DNA from: Streptomyces sp. NBC_01689
Lineage (GTDB): Bacteria; Actinomycetota; Actinomycetes; Streptomycetales; Streptomycetaceae
Assembly (NCBI RefSeq): GCF_036250675.1
Contig: NZ_CP109592.1
Coordinates: 7,440,001 to 7,504,000, forward strand
Direction: 5' to 3'
Length of the DNA: 64,000 nt
Positions 17,321 through 25,387 of this stretch are shown in pieces. Each line of letters begins with the position of its first letter. The stretch's first letter is position 1. A program made the position numbers and the translations under genes. The notes under the pieces are model-generated. The model was not told where the DNA came from. It did no database searches and was given only the letters and a program-made list of their open reading frames with translations.

Positions 17321-19191
17321 TTGTCCTCCTCCAGAGCCTTCCGGGCCGCACGGGCGCCGAGCGGGGAGAAGCCCGCGTTCAGGTCGAGGGCTGCCCGCAG
17401 CGAGGCGCGGGCCTCCTTCCCGTGACCGGTGGCGCGCTCGATCACGCCGCGGTGGTAGAGGAAGGACGCGTTGCGGTAGCCGGTGGCCGTGGCCCTGCGG
17501 GCGTACGGAAGGGCCTCCGTGTCACGGCCGTTGACGTGCAGCGCCCACGCGAGCGCGTCCGCCGTGTGCACGGTGTGGCGGCGGGCCCACTCGTCCCGGG
17601 CCGCCTTGAGCGCGGCCCCCCGGTCACCGTGGTCGGCGGCGGCGAGGGCGGTGTCGAGGTCTGCGTCGACGCCGTAGGAGTGGGCGAGCGCGATCCACGC
17701 GTCCACCAGCGCGTACTGAGCGTGGGCCTTCCGTGCGTCGCCCGGCTCGCCCCGCGCCTCGTACAACTCGCCCAGTTCCACCAGGGGCTGGGGCAGGGGA
17801 TAGCGCGCCACCACCTGCTCCATGCCCTTGATCGCCGCCGCCTGGTCTCCGAGGGCGGCCTGGGTGCGGGCTCGGCCCTCCAGCGCCGGGAGATAGGTGT
17901 CGTCGGCGGCCAGCGCCCGCGCGTAGAACGTGAGGGCGTCCTTGTACTGGCCCTGGTTCCACGCGAGTTGTCCGAGCGCGCCGGCGACGTACGAGATGTC
18001 GCCCCGGCTGGTGGCGGTGGCCAGTGCCTGTTCGAGGACCCGGCGGGCCGTCCTGACGTCGCCGCGCAGTTCGTGCACATAGGCGTACCGGGTGAAGACG
18101 GGGACCCCCGGGCGGCGCGAGTCGGCCAGGTCGGCGGCCTTGGACGCCTCGGCGTAGCGGCCGAGTTCGACGAGCGCGTCGATACGGGAGGAGAGCGCGC
18201 GCTCGCTGTACGGGTTCTCGTCGAGCACCGTGTCCGCGTACCTCAGGGCGCCGGTGAAGTCGTGCCGTGCCGCCGCGAGGGCGGCCCGTCCGGCGAGCGC
18301 CGACTCGTTACCCGGACGCAGCTTCAGGGAACGGTCCAGAGCCTGCTGCGCCTGGGGGTAGCGGGAGGGGTCGCCCTTGGTGCGGGCCTGCTCCACGTAC
18401 GCCAGTCCGAGCGTCGCCCAGCCGCCGAAGTCCTTGGGCTGGGCCCGGAGATGGGCCTGCAGCGCGGTGATGCTCGTGTCCAGGTCGCCGCCGGCGAGGA
18501 GTTGCGGGGAGACGGCGCTCGGCGCGGTCGCGGCGGCGGCGCCCGAGCCGCCCCTCACGGCGCCGACGACCACGGCCCCGGCGGTGAGCGCGACGGCCAG
18601 GGACGCGGCGCAGGCGACGAGCTGCACGGTCCGCCGGCGGCGGGCCGCGGCGGACACCCGCCGCACGGCCGCGACCCGCTCGTCGCCGGCCTCGGCGAAT
18701 TCGATTGCTGCTTCGGCCGGTTCGCGGTCCGGTTCGGCCGGTTCAGGATCCGGCTCGGCCGGTTCGTGGCCCGGTTCGGCCGGTTCAGGGTCCGGCTCGG
18801 CCGATTCACGGTCCGCTTCGGCCGGTTCGTGGCCCGGCTCGGCCCGTTCGCAGCCGGCTCCGGTCCCTCCGCCGTCCGTCGCGGCCGGTTCCCGGCTCGC
18901 CTCCGCCTTCTCGGCCTCCGCCGCGGAGGGTGCGTCGCCGGCGTCGGCGGCCCCGGCGCTCGCCGTGTCCGGGGCGTCGCCGTCCGATGTGCCGTCCGCG
19001 TGCCCCTGGTCGCCCGAGTCGTCCGCGTCCTGCTTCCCCCGGTCGGCGGCCGCGGCCCGTGCCCGCGCCGCGGACCGGGCGGGCGGGTCCTGTGCGGTGC
19101 GGACCGGCGGGGCCGGGTCGGGCTCCGTCGTGGCGACCGACCGCTCGCCGGGTTCGCCCTCCGGCGTGCTCTCGTTCGTACGCGGGGACAT
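17317..19191 (-). CDS. Membrane-anchored tetratricopeptide-repeat protein
   Basis: A 624-residue protein. A long acidic, Pro/Ala/Glu-rich N-terminus (about 1-180) contains seven EPAEPD-like repeats. One transmembrane segment follows (LVACAASLAVALTAGAVVVG, about 190-210), then about ten TPR units to the C-terminus (for example GWATLGLAYVEQA, ALAGRAALAAARHDFTGAL). It should present a TPR scaffold outside the membrane. ATG 19191 follows GAGGAG; GTG 19197 would add two residues. Overlap with the NicO gene and the upstream DUF4331 gene indicate one operon, so assembly or delivery for the surface metal system is a reasonable guess, not shown. Confidence 0.85.
   Translation of the reverse strand: MSPRTNESTPEGEPGERSVATTEPDPAPPVRTAQDPPARSAARARAAAADRGKQDADDSGDQGHADGTSDGDAPDTASAGAADAGDAPSAAEAEKAEASREPAATDGGGTGAGCERAEPGHEPAEADRESAEPDPEPAEPGHEPAEPDPEPAEPDREPAEAAIEFAEAGDERVAAVRRVSAAARRRRTVQLVACAASLAVALTAGAVVVGAVRGGSGAAAATAPSAVSPQLLAGGDLDTSITALQAHLRAQPKDFGGWATLGLAYVEQARTKGDPSRYPQAQQALDRSLKLRPGNESALAGRAALAAARHDFTGALRYADTVLDENPYSERALSSRIDALVELGRYAEASKAADLADSRRPGVPVFTRYAYVHELRGDVRTARRVLEQALATATSRGDISYVAGALGQLAWNQGQYKDALTFYARALAADDTYLPALEGRARTQAALGDQAAAIKGMEQVVARYPLPQPLVELGELYEARGEPGDARKAHAQYALVDAWIALAHSYGVDADLDTALAAADHGDRGAALKAARDEWARRHTVHTADALAWALHVNGRDTEALPYARRATATGYRNASFLYHRGVIERATGHGKEARASLRAALDLNAGFSPLGARAARKALEEDK
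18712..18846. repeat. 21-bp in-frame tandem repeat inside the TPR gene
   Basis: A 21-bp unit (TTCGGCCGGTTCnnGGnCCGG on the plus strand) repeats about six and a half times with few changes. Each copy encodes seven residues of the EPAEPD/R type, so copy-number change keeps the frame. It forms the acidic N-terminal arm of the TPR protein. Confidence 0.85.
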
Positions 19192-19322
19192 GCCCACTCC
19201 TCAAAGTCCTTGGGGGAACGGTCGTCTTGTCTGGGTGCGTGGGGTGGGGGAGGGGGGCGGCGCGGCCCGCGCCGTGGGGGATGGGGGGAGTGCGGGCCGC
19301 GCCGGTCGGTGGACCGGGCCGG

Positions 19323-20843
19323 TCAGTAGGCCCGGTACATGCGGCGGCGCCACCACATCACGCCGGCGCCGATCAGCAGGACCCCGGCCACGCCCGCCGC
19401 GGCGGAGCCCGCGATCAGCATGGTGTCCGTGCCGCCCGAACCGGCCGGGAGCGCGTCACCCAGCTGGTTGCGGACGTTGTTGCCGGTGCCCTTCGCCAGC
19501 GCACCGCGTGAGCCCGAGGTCGGCTCGGCCAGGTAGGGGAAGGACTTCTCGAACTTCTTGTCGTTCTTGTCGACCGAGTCGGTCAGGCCGGTCTTCTGGC
19601 CGAGGAGCTCGCCCTCGACGACCCGCAGCGACGCGTCGATCACGTCGTCGGAGAGCCGGCGCCCGTTCGGGAAGCCCGCGTTGTCGCCGTCGAGCACACC
19701 GAGCCGCTTGGGGTGCATGCTCGGCTTGATGGAGGTGTTGAGGCGAAGCTCCTCCGAAGGACGCACGTGGGGCGGCTGGTTGAGACCCTTCACGCCCTTC
19801 AGGAACACGTCGACCAGGTCGTTGCGGGGCTCGGCCGGCGCCTTGATCTTGTAGATGCCCTCGATGAGCTTCGGCAGCTCGGGGTTGGTCACGTTCTTCA
19901 GGAACTGGGCGTCGTTCCAGGGCGCGGACGCGTTGAACTTGTCCTTGTCCTTCTGCGGGTTGACGACCTCGTTGACCAGCGGACTGCCCAGCCGCGAGAC
20001 CTGGGTCCAGTCACCGCGGGCGTCCGCGCGCTGGACCGTGGACCAGATGCCGACGATCGGCTGCCCGGCGGACTCCCGGATCATGTCGTTGGGCACCTGC
20101 AGGGCTATCGAGTTGACGTTGTAGCCCTTGAGGGTGTCGCGCCCGACCTCGGACAGGTTGCCGCCGTACAGCAGGTCGAACACCCGCAGATCGAGGAAGA
20201 ACGGGTCGTCCGCCTGGCCCGCGAACGTGGTCGAGTCGCCGGCGAGCTTGTACACCGCCTGGTTGCGCAGTTTGGTGTAGTCGGGCATCGACGCCTTGCC
20301 GACGTTCGACGGCGCGACCGGGATGTCGTCCGCGACCTTGGTCCTGGAGACGAGCTTCTGGTTGTGCAGCCGCAGCAGATCGATGTCGTACGTCTGCGTG
20401 ATGTTCAGGTCGGGGTCGTCCAGGCTGGTGACCGGTCCCGTGTTGTAGAGGAAGGTGTCGCCGTTCTTCCGGTGCGTCTTGAAGGTGTAGCGGTAGATCA
20501 ACTCACCTTGTGCGTCACCGTTGTTGTCGATGTGGATGTCGTACTGGGCGTCGTCGGCGAACGTGTAGAAGTTCGGTCCGCCGGCCGGTTCCTCGAAGGG
20601 GATGAAGTTCGCGATGAGCGTCGTCGTGTCCGGCTTGTCCGGACTCACGAAGGCGTACACGTCGGTGTTGTCGTACTGGGGGGTCCCCGAGATCAGCGGG
20701 GCCTCCCGGTGGCTGGAGGCGGAGGCCGCCCCCGGTTCCAGCACGGTCACGCCGGCGGCCGCGAGCCCACCGGCGGCCAGCGCACCACAGATGAGGGTCA
20801 CGAGACTCCTGCGTCCCACGCCACTCCTGGAGATAGGTGTCAT
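19323..20843 (-). CDS. Secreted DUF4331 protein with C-terminal membrane anchor
   Basis: A 506-residue DUF4331 protein of unknown biochemical role. The signal peptide contains RR (GRRSLVTLICGALAAGG), then ASASSHREAPLIS marks the start of the DUF4331 domain (about 40-460). Near the C-terminus LPAGSGG is followed by a hydrophobic helix and WWRRR. The layout resembles a sortase signal but lacks the LPxTG/LAxTG threonine, so it is better read as a membrane anchor. ATG 20843 has GAGGA at five bases; the long upstream frame is not used. It heads the DUF4331-TPR-NicO unit and has a SigK-like promoter 39 bases upstream. Confidence 0.88.
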   Translation of the reverse strand: MTPISRSGVGRRSLVTLICGALAAGGLAAAGVTVLEPGAASASSHREAPLISGTPQYDNTDVYAFVSPDKPDTTTLIANFIPFEEPAGGPNFYTFADDAQYDIHIDNNGDAQGELIYRYTFKTHRKNGDTFLYNTGPVTSLDDPDLNITQTYDIDLLRLHNQKLVSRTKVADDIPVAPSNVGKASMPDYTKLRNQAVYKLAGDSTTFAGQADDPFFLDLRVFDLLYGGNLSEVGRDTLKGYNVNSIALQVPNDMIRESAGQPIVGIWSTVQRADARGDWTQVSRLGSPLVNEVVNPQKDKDKFNASAPWNDAQFLKNVTNPELPKLIEGIYKIKAPAEPRNDLVDVFLKGVKGLNQPPHVRPSEELRLNTSIKPSMHPKRLGVLDGDNAGFPNGRRLSDDVIDASLRVVEGELLGQKTGLTDSVDKNDKKFEKSFPYLAEPTSGSRGALAKGTGNNVRNQLGDALPAGSGGTDTMLIAGSAAAGVAGVLLIGAGVMWWRRRMYRAY

Positions 20844-20881
20844 GCCGTCCGTCCTCAGATCCCAATTGCCTGACGCACGCC

Positions 20882-20908
20882 ATTCGGAGCGGTCGCCGCG
20901 GTGGATTG
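20882..20908 (-). promoter_or_regulatory. SigK-like promoter of the DUF4331 operon
   Basis: Read on the minus strand, CAATCC (20908-20903), a 15-base spacer and CCGAAT (20887-20882), 39 bases before the DUF4331 start. The mycobacterial SigK consensus is about CCATCC-N16-CCGAAT, so the -10 is identical and the -35 differs at one or two positions. It faces the sigK gene. Confidence 0.65.
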
Positions 20909-21022
20909 GTCGAATCCCAAACGTTCTTACGGCGGCTTCCGCGACTCGTCTCAGCGGACCGCCCGCTTCTTTTCGAGGCTCTTTCGCGGACGACCCGCTT
21001 TTTCGGACCGCTGATCCGTAAC

Positions 21023-21049
21023 CCATCCGAAGGACCGCTCGCTGCGAAC
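21023..21049 (+). promoter_or_regulatory. SigK-like autoregulatory promoter upstream of sigK
   Basis: CCATCC (21023-21028), a 15-base spacer and GCGAAC (21044-21049) lie 48 bases before the sigK start. The -35 is an exact match to the SigK-type element and the -10 shares the CGAA core. It mirrors the promoter on the opposite strand for the DUF4331 operon. Confidence 0.6.
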
Positions 21050-21096
21050 ACGTAGGTGAAGGAACGGGCCGTGCGCGGCCGGAGAGGGGGGAACGA

Positions 21097-21639
21097 GTGG
21101 AGGCGGACGAACTCCTGTTGCTCGTGGCCGGAGGCGACCAGAAGGCGTTCGAGGAGCTGTACGGGATCGTGTCCGGACCTGTGTTCGGACTGGTGCGCAG
21201 GGTGGTGCGGGACGCCGCCCAGTCGGAGGAGGTGTCCCAGGAGGTGCTGCTCGAACTCTGGCGCTCCGCCGCCCGGTTCGACCCCCGTCGGGGCAGCGCG
21301 CTGTCCTGGATCCTCACCCTCGCGCACCGGCGGGCCGTCGACCGGGTCCGCAGTGCCCGCGCGGCCACCGAGCGCGAGCAGCGCGAGGGCCGGCGGGCCC
21401 ACCATCCCGCCTTCGACCAGGTCGCCGAGGAGGTGGAGGCCGGGCTCGAACGCGAATGGGTACGGCGCTGTCTGGACCGGCTCACCACCCTCCAGCGGCA
21501 GTCCGTCACCCTCGCCTACTACGACGGCTACACCTACCGGGAGGTGGCCGAACGGCTCTCCCTCCCGCTCGGGACGGTCAAGACCCGCATGCGCGACGGA
21601 CTGACCCGGCTGCGCAACTGCCTCGGGGGTGCCGCATGA
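21097..21639 (+). CDS. sigK: ECF RNA polymerase sigma factor, SigK type
   Basis: A 180-residue sigma-70 ECF factor. Region 2 (about 8-85) has the core-binding FEELYGIVSGPVFGLVRRVV and the -10 recognition helix region ALSWILTLAHRRAVDRVR. Region 4 (about 120-175) has the helix-turn-helix YREVAERLSLPLGTVKTRM. It is followed by an anti-sigma gene of the RskA type, the standard SigK/RskA arrangement. GTG 21097 is preceded by GGGGGGAACGA. SigK-like promoters lie upstream of itself and of the divergent DUF4331 cluster, suggesting autoregulation and a local regulon. Confidence 0.9.
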   Translation: MEADELLLLVAGGDQKAFEELYGIVSGPVFGLVRRVVRDAAQSEEVSQEVLLELWRSAARFDPRRGSALSWILTLAHRRAVDRVRSARAATEREQREGRRAHHPAFDQVAEEVEAGLEREWVRRCLDRLTTLQRQSVTLAYYDGYTYREVAERLSLPLGTVKTRMRDGLTRLRNCLGGAA

Positions 21640-21866
21640 ACGGGGCCCGGCCGGTCGCGGGTCATGAGGACGGGACCCGGCCCGACGTGGGCCGTCCCCA
21701 CCCGCACCGTCCCCACCCGCACCGTCCCCACCCGCACCGTCCGCTCCCGCACCGCCCGCGTCCCGGCCGCCGTCTCCGGCGACTCCGTCGCGGAACCCAC
21801 CTCCTCCGTACCCGCGTTCTGGACCTGCCCAGCAGCGCCCGGCATCCTCTGGGAGGCGTCGCATGA
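21636..21866 (+). CDS. Possible small coupling ORF between sigK and rskA (76 aa)
   Basis: An ATG at 21636 overlaps the sigK stop (ATGA), and the reading frame ends in a TGA that overlaps the rskA start (ATGA at 21863). The 76-residue product is basic and Pro/His/Arg-rich, with four copies of an RPHPH-like unit encoded by a 15-bp tandem repeat, and has no known domain. The double overlap would let ribosomes pass from sigK to rskA without a gap. It could be a coupling device, a decayed gene or chance; coding evidence is weak. Confidence 0.35.
   Translation: MNGARPVAGHEDGTRPDVGRPHPHRPHPHRPHPHRPLPHRPRPGRRLRRLRRGTHLLRTRVLDLPSSARHPLGGVA
21693..21752. repeat. 15-bp tandem repeat between sigK and rskA
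   Basis: The unit CGTCCCCACCCGCAC is repeated three times exactly, with a fourth degenerate copy. It lies within the 76-codon frame bridging sigK and rskA and accounts for its His/Pro-rich composition. Confidence 0.8.
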
Positions 21867-22651
21867 GCGTCCTCGACCGTCTGCTGCGCCGCGATCTGCA
21901 CTCGCTCGCGGCGCCCTACGCCCTCGACGCGCTCGAGCCGGACGAACGCCGGCGCTTCGAGCGGCATCTGCGCGGCTGTGCCCGCTGCGAGGCCGAGGTG
22001 CGGGCGCTGGGCGAGGACGCCGTGCGGCTCGCCTGGTCCACGGCGGCCCCGGCCCCGGCCGCGCTGCGGGAAAGGGTCCTGACCGCCGTCCGCACGACCC
22101 CGCAGGAAGCGCCGCCGGGCGGCGCACCGCGCCCGCGGGCAGCGCACGGGCCCGCACGTGCGCCGGGCCCGCGCTTCCGTCCCCTGCTCGCGCCCTTCGC
22201 CACCGTGACCGCCGCCGCGGCCCTCGTCGTCGCTTCCCTGTTCGCCGTACAGGCGACGCAGACCCAGGACAAGCTGGACCGGGAGCGGGCCCAGGCGCGT
22301 GAGATCGCCCACGTTCTGGCCGCGCCCGACGCCCGGGTGTCCGCTCAACGGGACGCGCGGGGCAGGGGAATCGGAGTCGTCGCCTCCGCGTCGGAGCGGC
22401 GGGCTGTCGTGACGCTGAGCGGACTCGACGCCCCGTCAGGGGGGCGCGTACACCAACTGTGGCTCATGCGCCCCCAGGCGCGGCCGCGCTCCCTCGGGCT
22501 CTTCGACGGCGACACGCCCTTGGCGGCCACCGGACTCGACATCCGCGCCACGTCACTCGCTGTGACCGTCGAGCCGCACGGCGGCTCGCCACAGCCCACT
22601 ACCGCGCCGGTTGTCCAACTCACCCTGAAATCGGTTGGATTCGGAGAGTAA
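21863..22651 (+). CDS. rskA: Anti-sigma-K factor RskA
   Basis: A 262-residue membrane anti-sigma factor. The cytoplasmic part has the zinc anti-sigma motif H-x3-C-x2-C (HLRGCARC, near residue 35). One membrane span follows (about 112-135, TVTAAAALVVASLFAVQA), then an extracytoplasmic RskA C-domain with the GRVHQLWLM and DIRATSLAVTVEP segments. It should hold SigK until regulated proteolysis releases it. Start ATG 21863 directly follows the small bridging frame. The pairing with the upstream ECF factor supports the assignment. Confidence 0.9.
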   Translation: MSVLDRLLRRDLHSLAAPYALDALEPDERRRFERHLRGCARCEAEVRALGEDAVRLAWSTAAPAPAALRERVLTAVRTTPQEAPPGGAPRPRAAHGPARAPGPRFRPLLAPFATVTAAAALVVASLFAVQATQTQDKLDRERAQAREIAHVLAAPDARVSAQRDARGRGIGVVASASERRAVVTLSGLDAPSGGRVHQLWLMRPQARPRSLGLFDGDTPLAATGLDIRATSLAVTVEPHGGSPQPTTAPVVQLTLKSVGFGE

Positions 22652-22766
22652 TCGTCAACACCCTTACGGGGAAGGTGAATCCTGTGACCGTGATACACGA
22701 GTGCCATGAGGGAGCGATAGGGTTAGCCTGCCCGGGCCGGGTGGACTCGTACGGGTGGGGAGAGAC

Positions 22767-23036
22767 ATGGAACAGATAACAGTGCGCAGCAGGGCACGTG
22801 TCCCTGCGATCACCTGTGGGAGCAGCGCGACCAGTTCGCGCCTGGACCGTCATCTGGCGGTGCTGGGCGGTCCTGCCATACCGCAGCGCGAGACGGTCGA
22901 GGCGACGTCGCTGATGCGTGAGCTCACCGCGCGTGACACGCCGCACGACAACAACAGCAGGGGCGCGCGCGTTCGGCGGGTCTCGCTCTTCGCGCCGCTG
23001 AGGCGACTGCGCCGCTCCCTGTTCGGTGGCCACTAG
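22767..23036 (+). CDS. Conserved-looking small hypothetical protein (89 aa)
   Basis: A basic 89-residue protein with no membrane segment. Its middle (LDRHLAVLGGPAIPQRETVE) looks like a defined short motif, and the C-terminus is Arg-rich (RRVSLFAPLRRLRRSLFGGH), compatible with RNA, DNA or membrane-surface contact. ATG 22767 follows GGGGAGAGAC; GTG 22755 in the same frame is less likely. I recall similar small proteins in other Streptomyces genomes but no function. It stands alone downstream of rskA. Confidence 0.65.
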   Translation: MEQITVRSRARVPAITCGSSATSSRLDRHLAVLGGPAIPQRETVEATSLMRELTARDTPHDNNSRGARVRRVSLFAPLRRLRRSLFGGH

Positions 23037-23384
23037 TCCGGTCACGCGGTACCCGACCCGCGCTCAGGCGACCACACCGCCCCGGCGCGCACGCTGCGCT
23101 CTCGCCGCCCGTCATCCCCACGGCGCGCAGCGTCGCCCCGGTGTGTCCCCGGGCGCGGGTACACCCTCTCCTCGTACGCGCTCTGAACTCCCGCCCGGCA
23201 GCGCGCAGACCCCCTGGCCACTCACCCGGCCCAGGGGGCGCCGGTTCCGGCCCGCCCCCCGGGACCCCCGGCCCACCCGTCCCGGGCCGCGGTTCGGGAC
23301 GACCCGCCCCCGGTCCCCGGGCGCCCGTCCGCGATCCGATCCCCGGCGGCCCGTCGGCCGTCGGCCCGGTGTCGGCACCACGGC
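23037..23384. other. Gene-free convergent region
   Basis: About 350 bases of very GC-rich, proline-codon-like sequence in every frame. No supported gene, operator or clean terminator hairpin was found. Confidence 0.5.
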
Positions 23385-24569
23385 CTAGAGCAGCGCAAAC
23401 TGCCCCTCCGGGCCCTCCTCGTGGTGATCGAGGACGGACGCGGGCCGTCGCATCGCCTCCGGTACCGGCAGCACCCCCGCCGCGCGCAGCTCGTCCGCGC
23501 CGATCGGTGCCTCCCGTACCGTCAGCTCCGCCTGCCGCCGCCGCAGTTCACCGAGCAGCGCCAGCACGGTGAGGAGTTCGAGCAGTTCGGAGGTCCGGCT
23601 CTGCGGCCAGCTCGCCGGCCCGATCGCCTCCAGGGTGCCCGGTTCACCCGCACCGGTGCGCTCCGTGAACCACTGCTCCAGGACGCGGACCCCGCCCACC
23701 TCGAAGTCCCAGACATGGGGCGGTACGGGGGAGATGCGGCCCTCTCCGAGAAACAGGGTCTCCTCGTCGGGGTCGTAGCGCAGTTCGAGGGGGGAGGCCG
23801 GGAGCGGCGCGCGCACGTACGGGCGGCGGCCGCCCGGCAGCTTGGGGCGCTCGCCGTCGCGACGGGCCAGCCGCAGCATCCCGTGGCCGAGTTCGACCCC
23901 CCGCTCCCAGACCTCCGGGTCGGCGGTGAGCGGGACGGCGCGGCCGTGCGGGCCCGGTCGCGCGACGGCCACCGTCCACGCCAGCACGTCGAGAGCGTCG
24001 GGCAGCCGGCCAAGACGGGCGCCCAGGTGGTCGGTCAGGCCGGGCGCCAGATTCGGTTCGAGCCCGCCCGGCCGCCGGTACAGGGGACGGATCCGTCCCC
24101 CGCGTCCGGCGCCGAACGGAAGGAGGGAGGTGGCGAGCAGGACCGGCCCGGGTGCGCCGGGCACCACCGTCTGCTCGACCACGAACACCTGCCGGCCGTC
24201 GGCCACCCGCCACAGTTCGGGGCGTGCCGCGTCGATCAGCCGGTGGTCCGGGATCAGCCACTGTTCGTCGAAGGGCCCGTGCAGGACACGCACCGGCTCC
24301 GGGCAGGGGCCCGACTCGCGCGAGAGCCTTCCCGTGCCGGTGCTCTGTCCCGGCAGCTGCGGGACCGCCGACCGCGGGGTGCGCGAGCGGGTGGAGCCGA
24401 ACAGTGCCTCGCGGTCCGGTCCCTCGGCCCCGAGCAGGGCGTCCCACCGTGCCCCGAGGGACGCGGCGTCGGGAGCGGTCGGCCACCCCCGCCCCGTCCT
24501 CGGCGGTGCGACCGACCACGGCATGAGGTCCGCGAGCAGCGGAGCGTCGTCGTGCGTCACGCTGGGCAT
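23385..24569 (-). CDS. Orphan protein related to the C-terminal domain of type ISP restriction-modification enzymes
   Basis: A 394-residue protein. From recollection, Streptomyces proteins of this kind are annotated as type ISP restriction/modification enzyme because they match the C-terminal specificity region of those large single-chain enzymes. Recognisable segments are LLADLMPWSVAPPRTGRGWP at the start, GPFDEQWLIPDHR, LWRVADGRQVFVVEQ, and VPPHVWDFEVGGVRVLEQWF near the end. The helicase, nuclease and methyltransferase parts are absent here and in the neighbours, so activity as a restriction enzyme is doubtful. ATG 24569 begins the conserved start. Upstream are a GntR regulator and hmgA on the same strand, with a 41-base gap. 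Confidence 0.7.
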   Translation of the reverse strand: MPSVTHDDAPLLADLMPWSVAPPRTGRGWPTAPDAASLGARWDALLGAEGPDREALFGSTRSRTPRSAVPQLPGQSTGTGRLSRESGPCPEPVRVLHGPFDEQWLIPDHRLIDAARPELWRVADGRQVFVVEQTVVPGAPGPVLLATSLLPFGAGRGGRIRPLYRRPGGLEPNLAPGLTDHLGARLGRLPDALDVLAWTVAVARPGPHGRAVPLTADPEVWERGVELGHGMLRLARRDGERPKLPGGRRPYVRAPLPASPLELRYDPDEETLFLGEGRISPVPPHVWDFEVGGVRVLEQWFTERTGAGEPGTLEAIGPASWPQSRTSELLELLTVLALLGELRRRQAELTVREAPIGADELRAAGVLPVPEAMRRPASVLDHHEEGPEGQFALL

Positions 24570-24610
24570 CGTACGACGCGGGCCGGGCACGCCGTCCTGG
24601 TACGCCGTCG

Positions 24611-25360
24611 TCAGTGGGCGTCGAGGGTGACCGTGAACGAGAAGCGGTCCCCGCGGTAGTGGATACGGGCCACGTCCAGGGCGACGCCGTCCTCGTCGTA
24701 CACGATGCCGGTGTAGTGCAGGATCGGGCTCAGCAGCGGGACCTGGAGCAGCCGGGCCGTCTCCGGGTCGGCCAGCCGGGCCTCCACGGTGTCCGTGATC
24801 CGGCTGATGCGCAGTCCGACCACGTCCCGGAGGACCTTGGTCATGGGCCAGCGCACCAGGTCCTGCGGATCGATCAGCGCGGCGAGTTCGGGGCGTACGT
24901 AGTTGTGCGCGTGGTTCGTCGGCTCGCCGGTCTTCTCGTCGCTGCGCAGCCGGTGGTACGCGCCCACCTCGGCCAGGTCCGGGAAGTACTCGGCGAGTTC
25001 GGCGGGCGGCGGGACCGGTCCGTGGCCGAGCAGTTCGGTCGTCATCCCGGACTGCTGGGCCACGATCGTGTCCACCGAGCCGAGCAGCCGTACCGGAGCG
25101 CCCCGCCGCGCGCTCGGCTCGATGAACGTGCCGCGCCGCCGGTGGCGGGTGATCAGCCCCTCGTCCTCCAGCTCCTTGAGCGCCTGCCGCATGGTGAGCA
25201 CGCTCACCCCGTAGTGCCCGGCCAACTGCTCCTCGGTGGGCAGCCGTAGCGGGTCCTGCGGCGACCGCCCGAGTATCGAGGCGCGCAGCGACTGCGACAC
25301 CTGATACCAGAGCGGCAACTTGCGGTTCAGGACGATCGAATCCGGAGCGAAGGAGGTCAC
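24611..25360 (-). CDS. GntR family regulator, HutC/UTRA type, next to hmgA
   Basis: A 249-residue regulator. The N-terminal winged helix (about 15-80) includes LPTEEQLAGHYGVSVLTMRQ, and the C-terminal UTRA-type ligand domain spans about 95-245 (ETARLLQVPLLSPILHYTG). GTG 25360 is the only start that keeps the domain intact; no ribosome site is visible, so it may be leaderless or coupled. It begins 27 bases after the hmgA stop on the same strand and is probably co-transcribed with it. It is therefore a candidate regulator of homogentisate/tyrosine breakdown. Confidence 0.88.
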   Translation of the reverse strand: MTSFAPDSIVLNRKLPLWYQVSQSLRASILGRSPQDPLRLPTEEQLAGHYGVSVLTMRQALKELEDEGLITRHRRRGTFIEPSARRGAPVRLLGSVDTIVAQQSGMTTELLGHGPVPPPAELAEYFPDLAEVGAYHRLRSDEKTGEPTNHAHNYVRPELAALIDPQDLVRWPMTKVLRDVVGLRISRITDTVEARLADPETARLLQVPLLSPILHYTGIVYDEDGVALDVARIHYRGDRFSFTVTLDAH

Positions 25361-25387
25361 GAAGGTATCCGTACCGGTCGCCGCAGC

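Noticed and set aside
15845..17425. A 526-codon plus-strand frame opposite the NicO gene
   Set aside because: It is the antisense of the His-rich loop and transporter helices; no ribosome site, and Val/Arg/Gly repeats only.
22720..22735. Iron box (TTAGGTTAGGCT type) near GGGTTAGCCTGCCC
   Set aside because: Only a partial half-site; no inverted second half.
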